From: Acidobacteriota bacterium
GTDB lineage: Bacteria; Acidobacteriota; Terriglobia; Acidiferrales; UBA7541
Assembly: GCA_003223255.1 (NCBI GenBank)
Contig: QHYJ01000066.1
Location: 1-34,799 of the forward strand
Reading direction: 5' to 3'
Length of the DNA stretch: 34,799 nucleotides
Part shown: one piece after another, positions 16,040-24,758 of the stretch
Numbering within the stretch: position 1 is the first letter of the stretch
Layout: every line of letters begins with the position of its first letter
Notes under the pieces: model-generated
Seen by the model: the letters and a program-made list of their open reading frames with translations, nothing else
Databases searched by the model: none
What the model was told of the DNA's origin: nothing
Made by a program: the position numbers and the translations under genes

Positions 16040-17010
16040 GCATTGCTCTCCGTTCGAATCCGTGGATCGGCCCAGTACAAAAGCAGGTCCGCCAGGAAAT
16101 TCCCGCCAACTAAGAAAAGTGTGGAGAGCAAAACGCCGCCGATCACCACGTAAATATCGCGCGCCAAGATGGCTTCCAGCAGGAATGGCCCGACCCCGGG
16201 CCAACTCATCACCACCTCGACGAGCAGCGACCCGCTCAACAGCGTCCCCATACTGAATCCAAAGAGAGAAATAAGCGGATTGGCAGCCGCAGGCAGCGCG
16301 TACCGATAAAGCAGCGTTCGTCGGGGAATGCCATGTCCTTCCGCGGCCAAAAGAAATGGAGCACCGAGCACTTCCGCCACTGCGGCACGGACATGCTCGA
16401 CGAGCAGGGGCAGAACGGACAGTACGAGCGCGGTAACCGGCAAAGCCATGTGGAAGCCTAAGTCGCGAAGCTTGCCTGCCAACGAGAGGTTTTCGAAATT
16501 CAGCGATACCATGCCTCCGATCGGAAACCGTCCCATTTTCACTGCAATCACCAACAAGCCTAGCGCGAGAGCCAGGTCCGGAATGACGAGCAGCGCCGCT
16601 GTCCCCCACGAAACCAAACGATCGGATAAGCGCCCAAAACGCTCGGCGCTCCAAATACCCAGCGGCAAAGCAATCCCCCAGGCAAGCAGCATCGCCGTTA
16701 CGGTCAAGAGCAGAGTGTTCCGCGCGCGAACCAACAAAAGTGGCGCAACAGGAGTGTTGTAGGCAAATGAAAAGCCCATGTTGCCGTGGAGCACGGAACT
16801 CACCCAATGGACGTAGCGGATGGGCAGCGGCTGATTTAATTCATATTGCGCGCGCAGCGCCGCAATCGTTTCCGGCGTAATCTGCGGGTTGAGGCGCATT
16901 TCGTCGAAATAGTTTCCGGGGGCAAGAACAGTAAACGCGAAGGCAAGCAGGGATACTCCGATGAGCAGGAAAACAGCGTGAACGGATCTCCGCAGCAAAT
17001 AATGCATCAT
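16036..17010 (-). CDS. dppB: ABC peptide importer permease (DppB-like)
   Basis: The 324-residue inner-membrane protein begins MMHYLLRRSVHAVFLLIGVSLL, the classic DppB/OppB first helix. Family marks follow: NPQITPETIAALRAQYELNQPLP shortened here to its PETIAALRAQYELNQP core, then GNMGFSFAYNTPV, and an EAA-type loop around VAEVLGAPFLLAAEGHGIPR. Near the C-terminus come helices around SLLVEVVMSWPGVGPFLLEA. It forms half of the membrane channel with DppC. Both ends overlap neighbours by four bases (ATGA at 17010 and at 16039). The gene shows no lesion. Because dppC and dppD are broken, the complex may no longer assemble. Confidence 0.92.
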   Translation of the reverse strand: MMHYLLRRSVHAVFLLIGVSLLAFAFTVLAPGNYFDEMRLNPQITPETIAALRAQYELNQPLPIRYVHWVSSVLHGNMGFSFAYNTPVAPLLLVRARNTLLLTVTAMLLAWGIALPLGIWSAERFGRLSDRLVSWGTAALLVIPDLALALGLLVIAVKMGRFPIGGMVSLNFENLSLAGKLRDLGFHMALPVTALVLSVLPLLVEHVRAAVAEVLGAPFLLAAEGHGIPRRTLLYRYALPAAANPLISLFGFSMGTLLSGSLLVEVVMSWPGVGPFLLEAILARDIYVVIGGVLLSTLFLVGGNFLADLLLYWADPRIRTESNA

Positions 17011-17840
17011 GATTCCGCCATCCCAGGCCGCGAGAAATTCAGGCGTGGCACCGCCGCTAAAAGTTCGCGGGTGACCCTGCTTTCCGGCTCTTTCAGAATT
17101 TTGTCAGGCGGTCCCTGTTCGACAATCTGCCCGCGGCTCATCACTGCAATCTCGTCTGCTAAATGCGCGGCCATGGCCAGATCGTGTGAGATGAACAGAC
17201 AGGTCATGCCAAGCGAGTCTTGCAATTCCAGCAAAAGATTTGCGATTTGTGCTTGCACGGAACAATCGAGAGCCGACAGCGCTTCGTCGAGAATGAGCAG
17301 CTTCGGCTCAAGGGTTAGCGCTCGAGCAATCGCCAACCGCTGCCGCTGTCCGCCGCTTAGCTCCGCCGGGATTCTTCCTTCCATTTCCGGAGAAAGCCCA
17401 ACTTGTTCGAGTAAGACATGCGCCCTGGCTCGCATTTCGTCGCGCCTGACGTTTCCCTGCAGGGCCAAAGGTTCGGTCAGGATCTCCAGCATAGTCCAAC
17501 TTGCATGGAAAGAGTTTACGGGATCTTGAAAAATAAGCTGGATCTGTCGACGGATTCTTCGATACTCCTTTTCGGTAAGCTGCGTGATGTCCGTTTCCTC
17601 GAACCAGATGCTTCCTGACGTGGCTTTTTCCAAGCAGGCAAGGCAGAGCGCCAGCGTGCTCTTTCCTGAGCCCGATTGACCCACAATCGCGAGTGTGGTC
17701 CCTTTAAGAATGGAAAAAGAGACACCATCGAGCGCCCGCACCTCTGCGCCCGGGCCCGCGAGCTTTTTCTTCGAATAGCGCTTCACCAGGTTTTCCACCC
17801 TGACGACTGGCCGCGCGGTTTTTTCGCTCCTGGCAGTCAT
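17007..17840 (-). CDS. ABC peptide importer ATPase (DppF/OppF-like)
   Basis: The 277-residue ATPase starts at ATG 17840, which overlaps the dppD stop (ATGA), and ends in an ATGA overlap with dppB. Longer starts upstream lie inside dppD. Motifs are complete: Walker A GQSGSGKST, Q-loop LIFQDPVNSF, signature LSGGQRQRLAIARAL, Walker B LLILDEALSALD and switch His in FISHDLA. It normally pairs with DppD to hydrolyse ATP during uptake. The oligopeptide C-terminal region is short, so it may be DppF-type lacking the extended tail. The gene looks intact. Confidence 0.92.
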   Translation of the reverse strand: MTARSEKTARPVVRVENLVKRYSKKKLAGPGAEVRALDGVSFSILKGTTLAIVGQSGSGKSTLALCLACLEKATSGSIWFEETDITQLTEKEYRRIRRQIQLIFQDPVNSFHASWTMLEILTEPLALQGNVRRDEMRARAHVLLEQVGLSPEMEGRIPAELSGGQRQRLAIARALTLEPKLLILDEALSALDCSVQAQIANLLLELQDSLGMTCLFISHDLAMAAHLADEIAVMSRGQIVEQGPPDKILKEPESRVTRELLAAVPRLNFSRPGMAES

Positions 17841-18786
17841 TCCTGGCCTTCGTACCGGAAGCAAGAAACTACGTGCGCCTCGCTCAATTTCACCAATCCA
17901 GGCTCCTGAGATTTGCAAACATCCATCCGCTCCGGGCACCTGGGTTCGAAGGGACAGCCTTCCCGGGGCAGCGAGGAAGCAAGCGAATCTCCCGGAATCG
18001 CGGCCAATTTTTTCTTGTGAGCGCTGTGCGTCTCGCTGAGAAACGGCGGAATCGCTTGGAAAAGGGACCGCGTGTAAGGATGCCTTGGCGAAGCCAACAC
18101 TTTCTCTGCCGGCCCTAATTCCACAATTCGTCCGGCATATAAAACCAAAACGCGGTCGGCAAATCCCCCCAGCAACGCCGGATTGTGTGTGATGAAGATC
18201 ATGGCAAGGCCAAGATTTTTTCGCAGCGTTCGAAAGACTCCCAAAATCTCCATTTGCGTCGTGGGATCGAGCGAGGCCGTGGGCTCGTCCGCAATCACCA
18301 CGGAGGGCCCACAGGCAATCGCTTGTGCAATGAGAATGCGCTGGCGCTGTCCTCCGCTGAGTTGATGCGGATAGGAGCGCGCGATGCGCTCTGCTTCCTC
18401 CGCAAGAAAAAGCATTTTACGCCATGCGCGGCCAATACCTGGCGAACCTGCCGGCCTGTTCGCATGGTCGGGTGAAGCGCAACCGAAGGCTCCTGAAAAA
18501 TCAAGGAAATGCACTTGCCACGGATTTTCTCAAGCTCTTCAAGCTTCGCTTGAAGAAGGTTCCTTCCCTCCAATAAGACTTCTCCGGATACAGCGACAGC
18601 ATTCGCGTGGAAGAGTCCCAAAAGCGATGTGGCCAGCGTGCTTTTCCCCGATCCGGATTCCCCGAGGACACCCATTACCTCGCCGGGCTCCAGATGAAAA
18701 CTGACTCCGTCGAGCGCCCGGTGGCTACCGCCCTTGGGTGGGTGATAGGTGACTCGGAGATCCCGAACTTCCAGAATGGCCCCCAT
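17837..18786 (-). pseudogene. frameshifted ABC peptide importer ATPase (DppD-like)
   Basis: Starting at ATG 18786, one frame encodes Walker A (GESGSGKST) and the Q-loop region (LIFQEPSVALHP) as far as VLAAHG near 18427. The remainder continues in a second frame from about 18420: AEEAERIARSYPHQ, signature LSGGQRQRILIAQAIA, Walker B VVIADEPTASLD, switch His in FITHNPA and the oligopeptide-binding C-terminal CPFEPRCPER. About ten residues normally found between the two halves are missing, so an apparent deletion of roughly 30 bases plus a frame change separates Walker A from the signature. Each half alone cannot bind and hydrolyse ATP normally. It is the first gene of the importer run. Confidence 0.82.
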
Positions 18787-19396
18787 GCACCGCATGTTGA
18801 AGCAGGATGGCGGAGGGGACAAGACAAACCTGCTCATCCGCTAACCACAGGTAATTCTTTGCGGCTGACTCGCAGGCTTCGGAAACGCCTCAGGGAGGCA
18901 TTTCCACCTGAGAATCGAAGCTCTACGGCGCACAAGCCCAAGCGAGTTGGGAATTACCATCTTCATAAGACCTTCGCACGTCTGACTTCGAGACGCCGTT
19001 GATTCCTTGCCAGGGTGACGGTTTCTATCACTTTCGAATAATCGGGCAAATGCCCGAGGCGCATTATGTGGTCTTTACCCGAGTATTGCTATAACCTCAT
19101 TCACTCCCTTTAGTGTTGTACAGGAGATCTAAATAGCTGTATTTGAAGGAGATAGTTCTGCCTAAACAGACAAAGTGCATTACAGACTTTAGCTGTTTCA
19201 AGCTGAGATGGGTTAGGGCTGGGGTTCAGCGCTATCCATATTCGGTACAAAATTAGGGTCTTTACCTGAGGGGCTTTCAGGGGTTTACTTGCTTGAGGTC
19301 ACCTAGGTTCCGATGATATTAGCCTATCCTGTTTTCTGCGCCAGCGGGGGTGTGAGCCGCCAGGTCCCTTGCGCTTCAGACGAGGAGAATAATCTT
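18787..19396. other. divergent non-coding region between importer and stressosome operons
   Basis: This gap of about 610 bases lies between two divergent operons, so it should hold promoters for both. No gene with recognisable homology is visible. Short hairpins occur at 19043-19056 (CGGGCA-AA-TGCCCG) and 18889-18912 (CTCAGG and CCTGAG). A possible sigma70-type promoter for rsbR is listed separately. Otherwise I see nothing definite. Confidence 0.5.
19293..19322 (+). promoter_or_regulatory. possible sigma70-type promoter for the rsb operon
   Basis: TTGAGG (19293-19298) and TATTAG (19317-19322) are separated by 18 bases, 75 bases before the rsbR ATG. The match is moderate, and in this base composition such pairs occur by chance. 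Confidence 0.25.
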
Positions 19397-20251
19397 ATGG
19401 TCAAGCGAGATGAATCGTCCGAGCTGCTTCGTGAACTGGTGGCACACCTCCGCCAGAACAGAACGCAACTCCGCGAGGAATGGGTCGGCCGCATTTCTGA
19501 AACGCGACTGCTCACGGCCATGACCAAAGAAGAGATCTTCGCAGAAGCTACTTCCGTGTACGACAGCTACGTCGAAGCTCTCGAGACGGAAACCTTCGAA
19601 GCGCTGCAGGCTTACGCACGCAATCTCTCGGAACGCATCATTCCGCGCGGCGTCGAAACGCACGAAGTCGTGGGAATCGTCCTCCTCCTGCGCGACGTCC
19701 TGGCGCGCTCCCTCTTCGCGAAGTACCAGACGGATTTCAAGAAGCTGAACGGCATCCTGGACGCCTACGAGCCCGCCGCGAACCGCATCGCCAACACCGT
19801 GGCCGTCGGTTTCGTCCAGGAACGCGAGCGCGTCATTCGCCAGCAGCAGGAAGCCATCCGCGAACTCTCTACGCCGGTCTTGCAGGTGCGCGAGCGCCTG
19901 CTGATTCTGCCCATCATCGGCGTGATCGATCCCCAACGCGCACGACAGTTGACCGAGCAGTTGCTCCGCGGGATCCGCACCAATCGCGCCAAGGTGGTGG
20001 TCATCGATATCACCGGCGTGGCCGCGATGGACGTTACCGTCGCCAACCACTTGGTGCAAACGGTAGAAGCTTCGCGGTTGCTCGGCGCCACTGTCATCGT
20101 CACTGGCCTGTCTCCGGAGATTGCTCAGACTCTGGTAACCATCGGCGTCGACCTCGGCAAGATGAACACGGTCGGCGACCTGCAGGGCGGCATCGAGCAG
20201 GCTGAGCGGCTCCTGGGTTACAAAGTCATGGCGTTGGCGGAGACGAGCTGA
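19397..20251 (+). CDS. rsbR: stressosome scaffold protein RsbR (RsbRD-type N-terminus plus STAS)
   Basis: The 284-residue protein has an all-helical N-terminal domain (residues about 1-150) matching the RsbRD N-terminal type. A coiled linker (ERERVIRQQQEAIRELSTPV) and a C-terminal STAS domain (about 165-280: LILPIIGVID, VVVIDITGVAAMDV, GATVIVTGLSP) follow. RsbR and RsbS build the stressosome, which holds RsbT until stress. The STAS loop includes a Thr that may be phosphorylated by RsbT. ATG 19397 follows AGGAGA with good spacing. Longer upstream starts have no ribosome site. It is the first gene of a tightly packed operon. Confidence 0.93.
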   Translation: MVKRDESSELLRELVAHLRQNRTQLREEWVGRISETRLLTAMTKEEIFAEATSVYDSYVEALETETFEALQAYARNLSERIIPRGVETHEVVGIVLLLRDVLARSLFAKYQTDFKKLNGILDAYEPAANRIANTVAVGFVQERERVIRQQQEAIRELSTPVLQVRERLLILPIIGVIDPQRARQLTEQLLRGIRTNRAKVVVIDITGVAAMDVTVANHLVQTVEASRLLGATVIVTGLSPEIAQTLVTIGVDLGKMNTVGDLQGGIEQAERLLGYKVMALAETS

Positions 20252-20278
20252 GCAGATTAGCCAAGGGAAAAGGGCAAC

Positions 20279-20641
20279 GTGGAAGTTCCTATTCTCAAGC
20301 AGGGGCAGGTCCTGATCGCAACGTTTCAGGCTGCTCTCTCTGACGCAGACCTCAATCAACTGCGTAGCGCCCTTGTGCAACAAGTCGTCAGATTCCGCTC
20401 GCGCGCCGTCATCGTGGATGTGACGGCAATGGATGTGATGGACTCGTTTGCCTCACGAACGTTGCGTGAGATTGCTCACATGATCCGCTTGCGCGGTGCG
20501 GAAACCGTCATCGTTGGAATCCAGCCGGAAGTCGCCTTTGCGATGGTGCAGCTCGGCTTAACCTTGGAAGGTGTTGCCACGGCTCTCGACTTGGAAGAGG
20601 GCCTGGCTTATTTGAATCAGAAATTCAAGATCATGAAGTGA
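20279..20641 (+). CDS. rsbS: stressosome STAS protein RsbS
   Basis: The 120-residue single STAS domain starts at GTG 20279, four bases after an AAAAGGG ribosome site. It contains VIVDVTAMDVMDSFASR, whose Ser in the DSFASR loop is the RsbT phosphorylation site of the family. RsbS holds RsbT in the stressosome and lets it go once phosphorylated. It lies 27 bases after rsbR and 12 bases before rsbT. No transmembrane or extra domain is present. Confidence 0.94.
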   Translation: MEVPILKQGQVLIATFQAALSDADLNQLRSALVQQVVRFRSRAVIVDVTAMDVMDSFASRTLREIAHMIRLRGAETVIVGIQPEVAFAMVQLGLTLEGVATALDLEEGLAYLNQKFKIMK

Positions 20642-20653
20642 GAGTGAGCTTCC

Positions 20654-21058
20654 GTGTCCCGCGTGGAAATCCGGGTGACCATTAGTTCTGACCAGGACAT
20701 TGTCTTAGCTCGACAGAAAGGACGGTCCTTAGCACTGGAACTCGGTTTTTCCTCAGGCGATGCCACCCTCATTGCCACCGCCATCTCAGAACTTGCGCGA
20801 AACATCGTATCTTACGCCGGCAACGGCCAGATCCTCTTGAGAGACATCCAAAACAGCACTCGGGTTGGCATCTCCGTCACGGCTTCTGACGATGGTCCAG
20901 GCATTCCCAACATTAGCCAAGCCTTGCGAGACGGCTTTTCGACTTCAGGGAGTCTGGGATTGGGATTGCCCGGAGTGCGCCGCTTGATGGACGAGTTCGA
21001 GATAAATTCCAAACCTGGCCAGGGAACCAAAGTCGGGGTGAAAAAGTGGAGACCATAA
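20654..21058 (+). CDS. rsbT: serine kinase and switch protein RsbT
   Basis: The 134-residue GHKL-type kinase starts at GTG 20654. It shows the N box ELARNIVSYAG, the G1 box DDGPGI and the G2 region LGLGLPGVRRLMDEF, all needed for ATP binding. RsbT phosphorylates RsbR/RsbS and, when released, activates its downstream partner by binding an N-terminal helical domain (RsbU in Bacillus). No rsbU phosphatase or sigma-B gene follows here, which matters for the histidine kinase two genes downstream. The 3' end overlaps rsbX by 13 bases. Confidence 0.94.
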   Translation: MSRVEIRVTISSDQDIVLARQKGRSLALELGFSSGDATLIATAISELARNIVSYAGNGQILLRDIQNSTRVGISVTASDDGPGIPNISQALRDGFSTSGSLGLGLPGVRRLMDEFEINSKPGQGTKVGVKKWRP

Positions 21059-21663
21059 AAAGCCTGATGGCCGAGTACGGTGTGGCAAAGTTAGCTCTCC
21101 CGGGCGAAGGGGAGTCCGGGGATCACTACCTAGTGTGCTGCAATCAGGGCAGCATCCTGGCTGCGGCCATCGATGGGATCGGTCACGGAGCTGAGGCCGC
21201 CAGTGCGGCCAAGGCGGCAACAGCCGCCCTGAGGAACGGCATCGGCGAGCCCATCATCCGCCTGGTGGCAGCGTGCCACGAGAAACTGCGATCAACACGC
21301 GGGGTTGTCTTGAGCCTCGCTTCCATTGACGTAAAACATGGTCTCATGACTTGGCTCGGCGTGGGGAATGTACACGGCGTGTTGGTGCGTGCCAACAACA
21401 AGAAGGGCGCGGCACAGGAAACCCTCATGCTGCGTGGGGGCGTCGTTGGTGACCATTTGCCACAGTTGCAGGCCGCAGTGCTTCCGGTGGGGCAGGGCGA
21501 CCTGCTCGTTTTCGCCACCGATGGCATTCGCCCGGATTTCCCCGCAGGTCTTTCGGCTCTTGAGAATCCGCAAAGAGCCGCAGACAGAATTTTGAAAGGC
21601 TTTGGCAATGGAAGTGATGACGCCCTGGTCCTGGCCCTGCGGATTACGGGAATTCAGTCATGA
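21046..21663 (+). CDS. rsbX: RsbX-like PP2C serine phosphatase
   Basis: The 205-residue protein has a SpoIIE/PP2C-type fold with AAAIDGIGHG near residue 40, GVGNVHG, VFATDGI and a C-terminal DDALVLALR. The Asp residues typical of metal binding are present. RsbX removes phosphate from RsbR and RsbS, resetting the stressosome. The start is GTG 21046 inside the last codons of rsbT, so translation is probably coupled. Its TGA overlaps the start of the histidine kinase (ATGA). Confidence 0.92.
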   Translation: METIKSLMAEYGVAKLALPGEGESGDHYLVCCNQGSILAAAIDGIGHGAEAASAAKAATAALRNGIGEPIIRLVAACHEKLRSTRGVVLSLASIDVKHGLMTWLGVGNVHGVLVRANNKKGAAQETLMLRGGVVGDHLPQLQAAVLPVGQGDLLVFATDGIRPDFPAGLSALENPQRAADRILKGFGNGSDDALVLALRITGIQS

Positions 21664-22637
21664 AGACAGAAGTGGGACAAAAAAAGGGACAGCGAACGGA
21701 CCTGGAAGCCGAGTACGCCGCTGCCTTGCGTGAATACGCAACGGGGGGAGGCGAAGCGGTGCTGGGCCGAGCCTACGAACTTGGCCGCCGCGCGATTGCG
21801 GAACGCAAAAGCCTCCTGGAACTGGTCTCGCTTCACCACAAGACTCTGAAGGAATTGTTTCAGAATTCGGTCGACAGGAGATCCCCAGGACACTTGGTCC
21901 AAGCGAGCTGTGATTTCTTTTCGGAGTGCGTTTCTCCTTACGAGATGGCCCAGCGGGGATTTCAAGACGCCGTGAAGGCCCTGCGCCAGCTGAATGAAAC
22001 ACTCGAAGAAGAAATCAAACGTATCGCTTACTCGGTCCACGATGAAGCCGGACAATTGTTGGTGGCCGTGCACCTGGCTCTGGCGAATCTCGGCCAGGAA
22101 CTGCCGCAGGGAAAGCAATCGCAAATCGCCGAAATCGAGGGCTTGCTTACCGAAGTCGAAAAGCATTTGCGCCGCTATTCCCATGAACTTCGCCCCACCA
22201 TCCTTGACGATCTGGGCTGGATTCCTGCCATTCGTTTCCTGGCCGAAGGAGTTTCCAAGCGCTCGAATCTGCAGATCCACATCGAGGCAAAGATTTCCGG
22301 CCGGCTGCCAAGCACCATCGAAACCGCCCTCTATCGCGTGGTGCAAGAGGCATTGACCAATGCCGTCAAGCACGCTAAGGCCAAGAGTGTCTGGATTCGC
22401 GCCTGGATTAAGGATCAGGTGCTGCATTGCTCGATCCGGGATGATGGCACGGGTTTTGATGCCCAGGCCGTTCAAGCGGGCACCGGGCGCAAGGGATTGG
22501 GGTTAATTGCGATGCGCGAGCGTTTGAGCGCCATCGGCGGAACCCTTTGGATTGAATCATCGCAGAAACGTGGTACCGAACTACTAATCAGACTTCCCAG
22601 GGAGGGCGATAATGTCAATTCGAGTAGTGCTCGCTGA
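21660..22637 (+). CDS. histidine kinase with RsbU-like N-terminal domain
   Basis: The 325-residue soluble kinase has three parts. Residues about 15-100 are helical and resemble the N-terminal RsbT-binding domain of RsbU, with the motif AIAERKSLLELVSLHHKTLK corresponding to the RsbU helix ending IHRKVLKEL. Residues about 110-190 form a HisKA_3 dimerisation domain with the likely phospho-His127 in AYSVHDEAGQL. Residues about 220-320 form the ATPase domain (VVQEALTNAVKHA, DDGTGFD, KGLGLIAMRERL). There is no sensor or membrane segment. It overlaps rsbX by four bases and the response regulator by 26. The inferred role is that RsbT freed from the stressosome switches on this kinase, which phosphorylates the adjacent regulator. 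Confidence 0.9.
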   Translation: MKTEVGQKKGQRTDLEAEYAAALREYATGGGEAVLGRAYELGRRAIAERKSLLELVSLHHKTLKELFQNSVDRRSPGHLVQASCDFFSECVSPYEMAQRGFQDAVKALRQLNETLEEEIKRIAYSVHDEAGQLLVAVHLALANLGQELPQGKQSQIAEIEGLLTEVEKHLRRYSHELRPTILDDLGWIPAIRFLAEGVSKRSNLQIHIEAKISGRLPSTIETALYRVVQEALTNAVKHAKAKSVWIRAWIKDQVLHCSIRDDGTGFDAQAVQAGTGRKGLGLIAMRERLSAIGGTLWIESSQKRGTELLIRLPREGDNVNSSSAR

Positions 22638-23244
22638 CGATCATGTCTTGGTGCGGCAGGGCCTCAAATCCCTGCTCGAACGGGAAAACTTTCAGGTAAT
22701 TGCAGAAGCCTCCGATGGCCAGGAAGCGGTTCGTTATTCGGAGTCGCTGCATCCGGACATCGCCGTCGTGGACATCAGCATGCCGACTCTGAACGGCATC
22801 GACGCCATCCGCGAGATGGGCCGGTGCTCCCCAAAGACGAAAACCATTCTGCTCACGCAACATGAAGAAGATCAGTACATCCGAGAAGCTTTGGAAGCCG
22901 GCGTGAGGGGATACGTCCTGAAAAGTCAGGCGGCGAACGATCTGGTTCACGCCATTCAGCAAGTCTCGCGCGGCCAATTCTATTTGAGTCCGGGCGTTTC
23001 GAAGGCTGTCGTTGAAGCCTATCGCACGAAATCGCAAATGCCCGTGGATCCCCTGACCGTTCGTGAGCGCCAAGTGCTGCAACTGATTGCCGAGGGCAGG
23101 TCCACGAAGGATGTGGCTTCGCTTCTGGGGATCAGCGTGAAAACCGCCGAGTCGCATCGCACAAGGCTCATGCAAAAACTAGACATTCATGAAACCGCCA
23201 GCCTGGTGCGCTACGCTGTGCGTCGCGGCTTAGTCCAACCGTAA
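22612..23244 (+). CDS. LuxR/NarL-type response regulator
   Basis: The 210-residue regulator has a receiver domain with acidic pocket DD (9-10), phospho-acceptor Asp54 (AVVDISMP) and Lys in YVLKSQA. A LuxR-type helix-turn-helix (LTVRERQVLQLIAEG, LLGISVKTAESHRTRL) follows at about residues 145-205. It overlaps the kinase by 26 bases and is almost certainly its partner. It is probably the transcriptional output of the stressosome operon. It is close to identical in layout to the second regulator at 24759. Confidence 0.95.
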   Translation: MSIRVVLADDHVLVRQGLKSLLERENFQVIAEASDGQEAVRYSESLHPDIAVVDISMPTLNGIDAIREMGRCSPKTKTILLTQHEEDQYIREALEAGVRGYVLKSQAANDLVHAIQQVSRGQFYLSPGVSKAVVEAYRTKSQMPVDPLTVRERQVLQLIAEGRSTKDVASLLGISVKTAESHRTRLMQKLDIHETASLVRYAVRRGLVQP

Positions 23245-23269
23245 TACCGTCAAGGATTTCGCCTCGGGA

Positions 23270-24472
23270 TTACCAGCAGCCGTTTCTGCGCAGCTTTTGC
23301 AATTGCCGCCGAGCTTCGCGGCTCCCATTCTTAACGGCGGCTCGCAGAAGGATTCTTGCCTGCTCGCAATTTCGGGCAACGCCCTCGCCCTTCAAGTAAA
23401 GCCGCGCTAAATCCACTTCCGCTGACGAGTCACCGGCTCCAACTGCGGACCAGAGGCGCATCACCTCCGCGCTTCTATCTTGTGTGGGAGCACGGCCGTA
23501 GGACGGCTCTCGGGCGGTTTCTCTTGGGCGAGGGATTGCCGGGCCTGCAGCTGGCGCGCTATCCTGGGCGTAAGCATTAGGCGGGGCGGAATTTTCCTGC
23601 GACTCTTGCGGAGGCGCGTTTGGTATTGGTTTCGCTGCGGCCGGCGTCTGTGCCGGTACTTGAGCCGAACCCTGCGGCGGAGTAGAGCTCTCAGGCTGCA
23701 AATCCCGCTTTCCGCTGAGTTTCTCGCCTAAACGTATTAGCGCATTCCCGACCTTCGGCCGCAATTTCTCAAAAAGCCCAAAATTCTCGAAGAGCACAAC
23801 AGGCGCCAGCACAATCACACCCATGAGAAACCCCGTCGCAACGCTGCGCACGAATCCGCCAGTCCTTCGAGAATCTTGAGACGGCCCACTCGCATGCGGC
23901 GAAAAAAGGGGAGGCACAACGGAAGCAAAGGGTGACCCGACCGGCCGTTGCTCTTCCCGAGCCGCAAGGCGGGGTGGCTGTGCCACCGTCGGCGATGCTT
24001 TCTTCACTTCCTGCGGGTGGCTGTTCCTGCTAGGCGTAACGCACGCTTCTTCTACCGCCCAGGCCGGCAGCGGGTACTCTCGATTGTGGCGGGAGCCTTC
24101 TGATTCGCCGGGCTGCTTAAGCCAGTTACGAATTCGGTTACCGCCATCAGCGCTCGGCGCCGTGAAACGCAAGCCTCCGGCTTTTTTTGACTTGTCCGTC
24201 CATACTACGTCGCCGTTCAGCTCGATCCGCTCCGCTGGATGGGGAGAGATACAAATTCGCCGGGGGCCCAATTGGTGAACTGCGACGGCCGATTGGAATC
24301 CAAGCCCCTTTTCCGAAGCATCGACTACGATTCCGCCGCTTCCCGCCTCAAACTCGAAGTAGGAAATCCCTCCTGGCCTCTTTCTCTCGACACTGCGACG
24401 TTCGGTCCCCACGGCCGTTTGTGCCGTCAGCGAATTTGGCCAGCTTTTCGGTTGAATTGGTTTCGGCTCCAC
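23270..24472 (-). CDS. PilZ-like membrane protein with C-terminal Sel1 repeat
   Basis: The 400-residue protein begins at GTG 24472 and runs convergently towards the response regulator, with only 25 bases between stops. Residues about 23-110 form a PilZ-like domain (ERRSVERKRPGG, VVDASEKGLGF) of the c-di-GMP-binding kind. A single hydrophobic helix lies at about 207-228 (VATGFLMGVIVLAPVVLF). A low-complexity Pro/Ala/Gln-rich stretch at about 250-335 precedes a Sel1-like repeat at about 335-395 (AEVDLARLYLKGEGVARN). The topology suggests a cytosolic nucleotide sensor and a periplasmic protein-binding end. The canonical RxxxR is only partly matched, so ligand binding is uncertain. Confidence 0.82.
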   Translation of the reverse strand: MEPKPIQPKSWPNSLTAQTAVGTERRSVERKRPGGISYFEFEAGSGGIVVDASEKGLGFQSAVAVHQLGPRRICISPHPAERIELNGDVVWTDKSKKAGGLRFTAPSADGGNRIRNWLKQPGESEGSRHNREYPLPAWAVEEACVTPSRNSHPQEVKKASPTVAQPPRLAAREEQRPVGSPFASVVPPLFSPHASGPSQDSRRTGGFVRSVATGFLMGVIVLAPVVLFENFGLFEKLRPKVGNALIRLGEKLSGKRDLQPESSTPPQGSAQVPAQTPAAAKPIPNAPPQESQENSAPPNAYAQDSAPAAGPAIPRPRETAREPSYGRAPTQDRSAEVMRLWSAVGAGDSSAEVDLARLYLKGEGVARNCEQARILLRAAVKNGSREARRQLQKLRRNGCW

Positions 24473-24758
24473 TGGCGCTCTGGCTCTGCCACCCGCAAGC
24501 GCTCCGCATTCGACAATGGTCAGTCTACAGCCGTCATTCTACAACCTACAATTTTGTACCTATTCGCATCCCACAAAGACCGCAGGCCTCGCGAGATTCC
24601 TTTCCTCGCTAGGCTGCTTGTAAACGAGTTAGATTCAACAAGATAGAAGAATTTCACGCAGCCCTTTTCCTTTTCGCTTAGGGTGTTCGCCTCATGTGAA
24701 AGAAAGCAACAACCTGATTGCCTGCAGTTGCACTTCCTCCATAACCTGCGACCGTACG

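Noticed and set aside
19043-19056. CGGGCA-AA-TGCCCG hairpin as a terminator
   Set aside because: A two-base loop, no following T-run, and a position between divergent operons argue against it.
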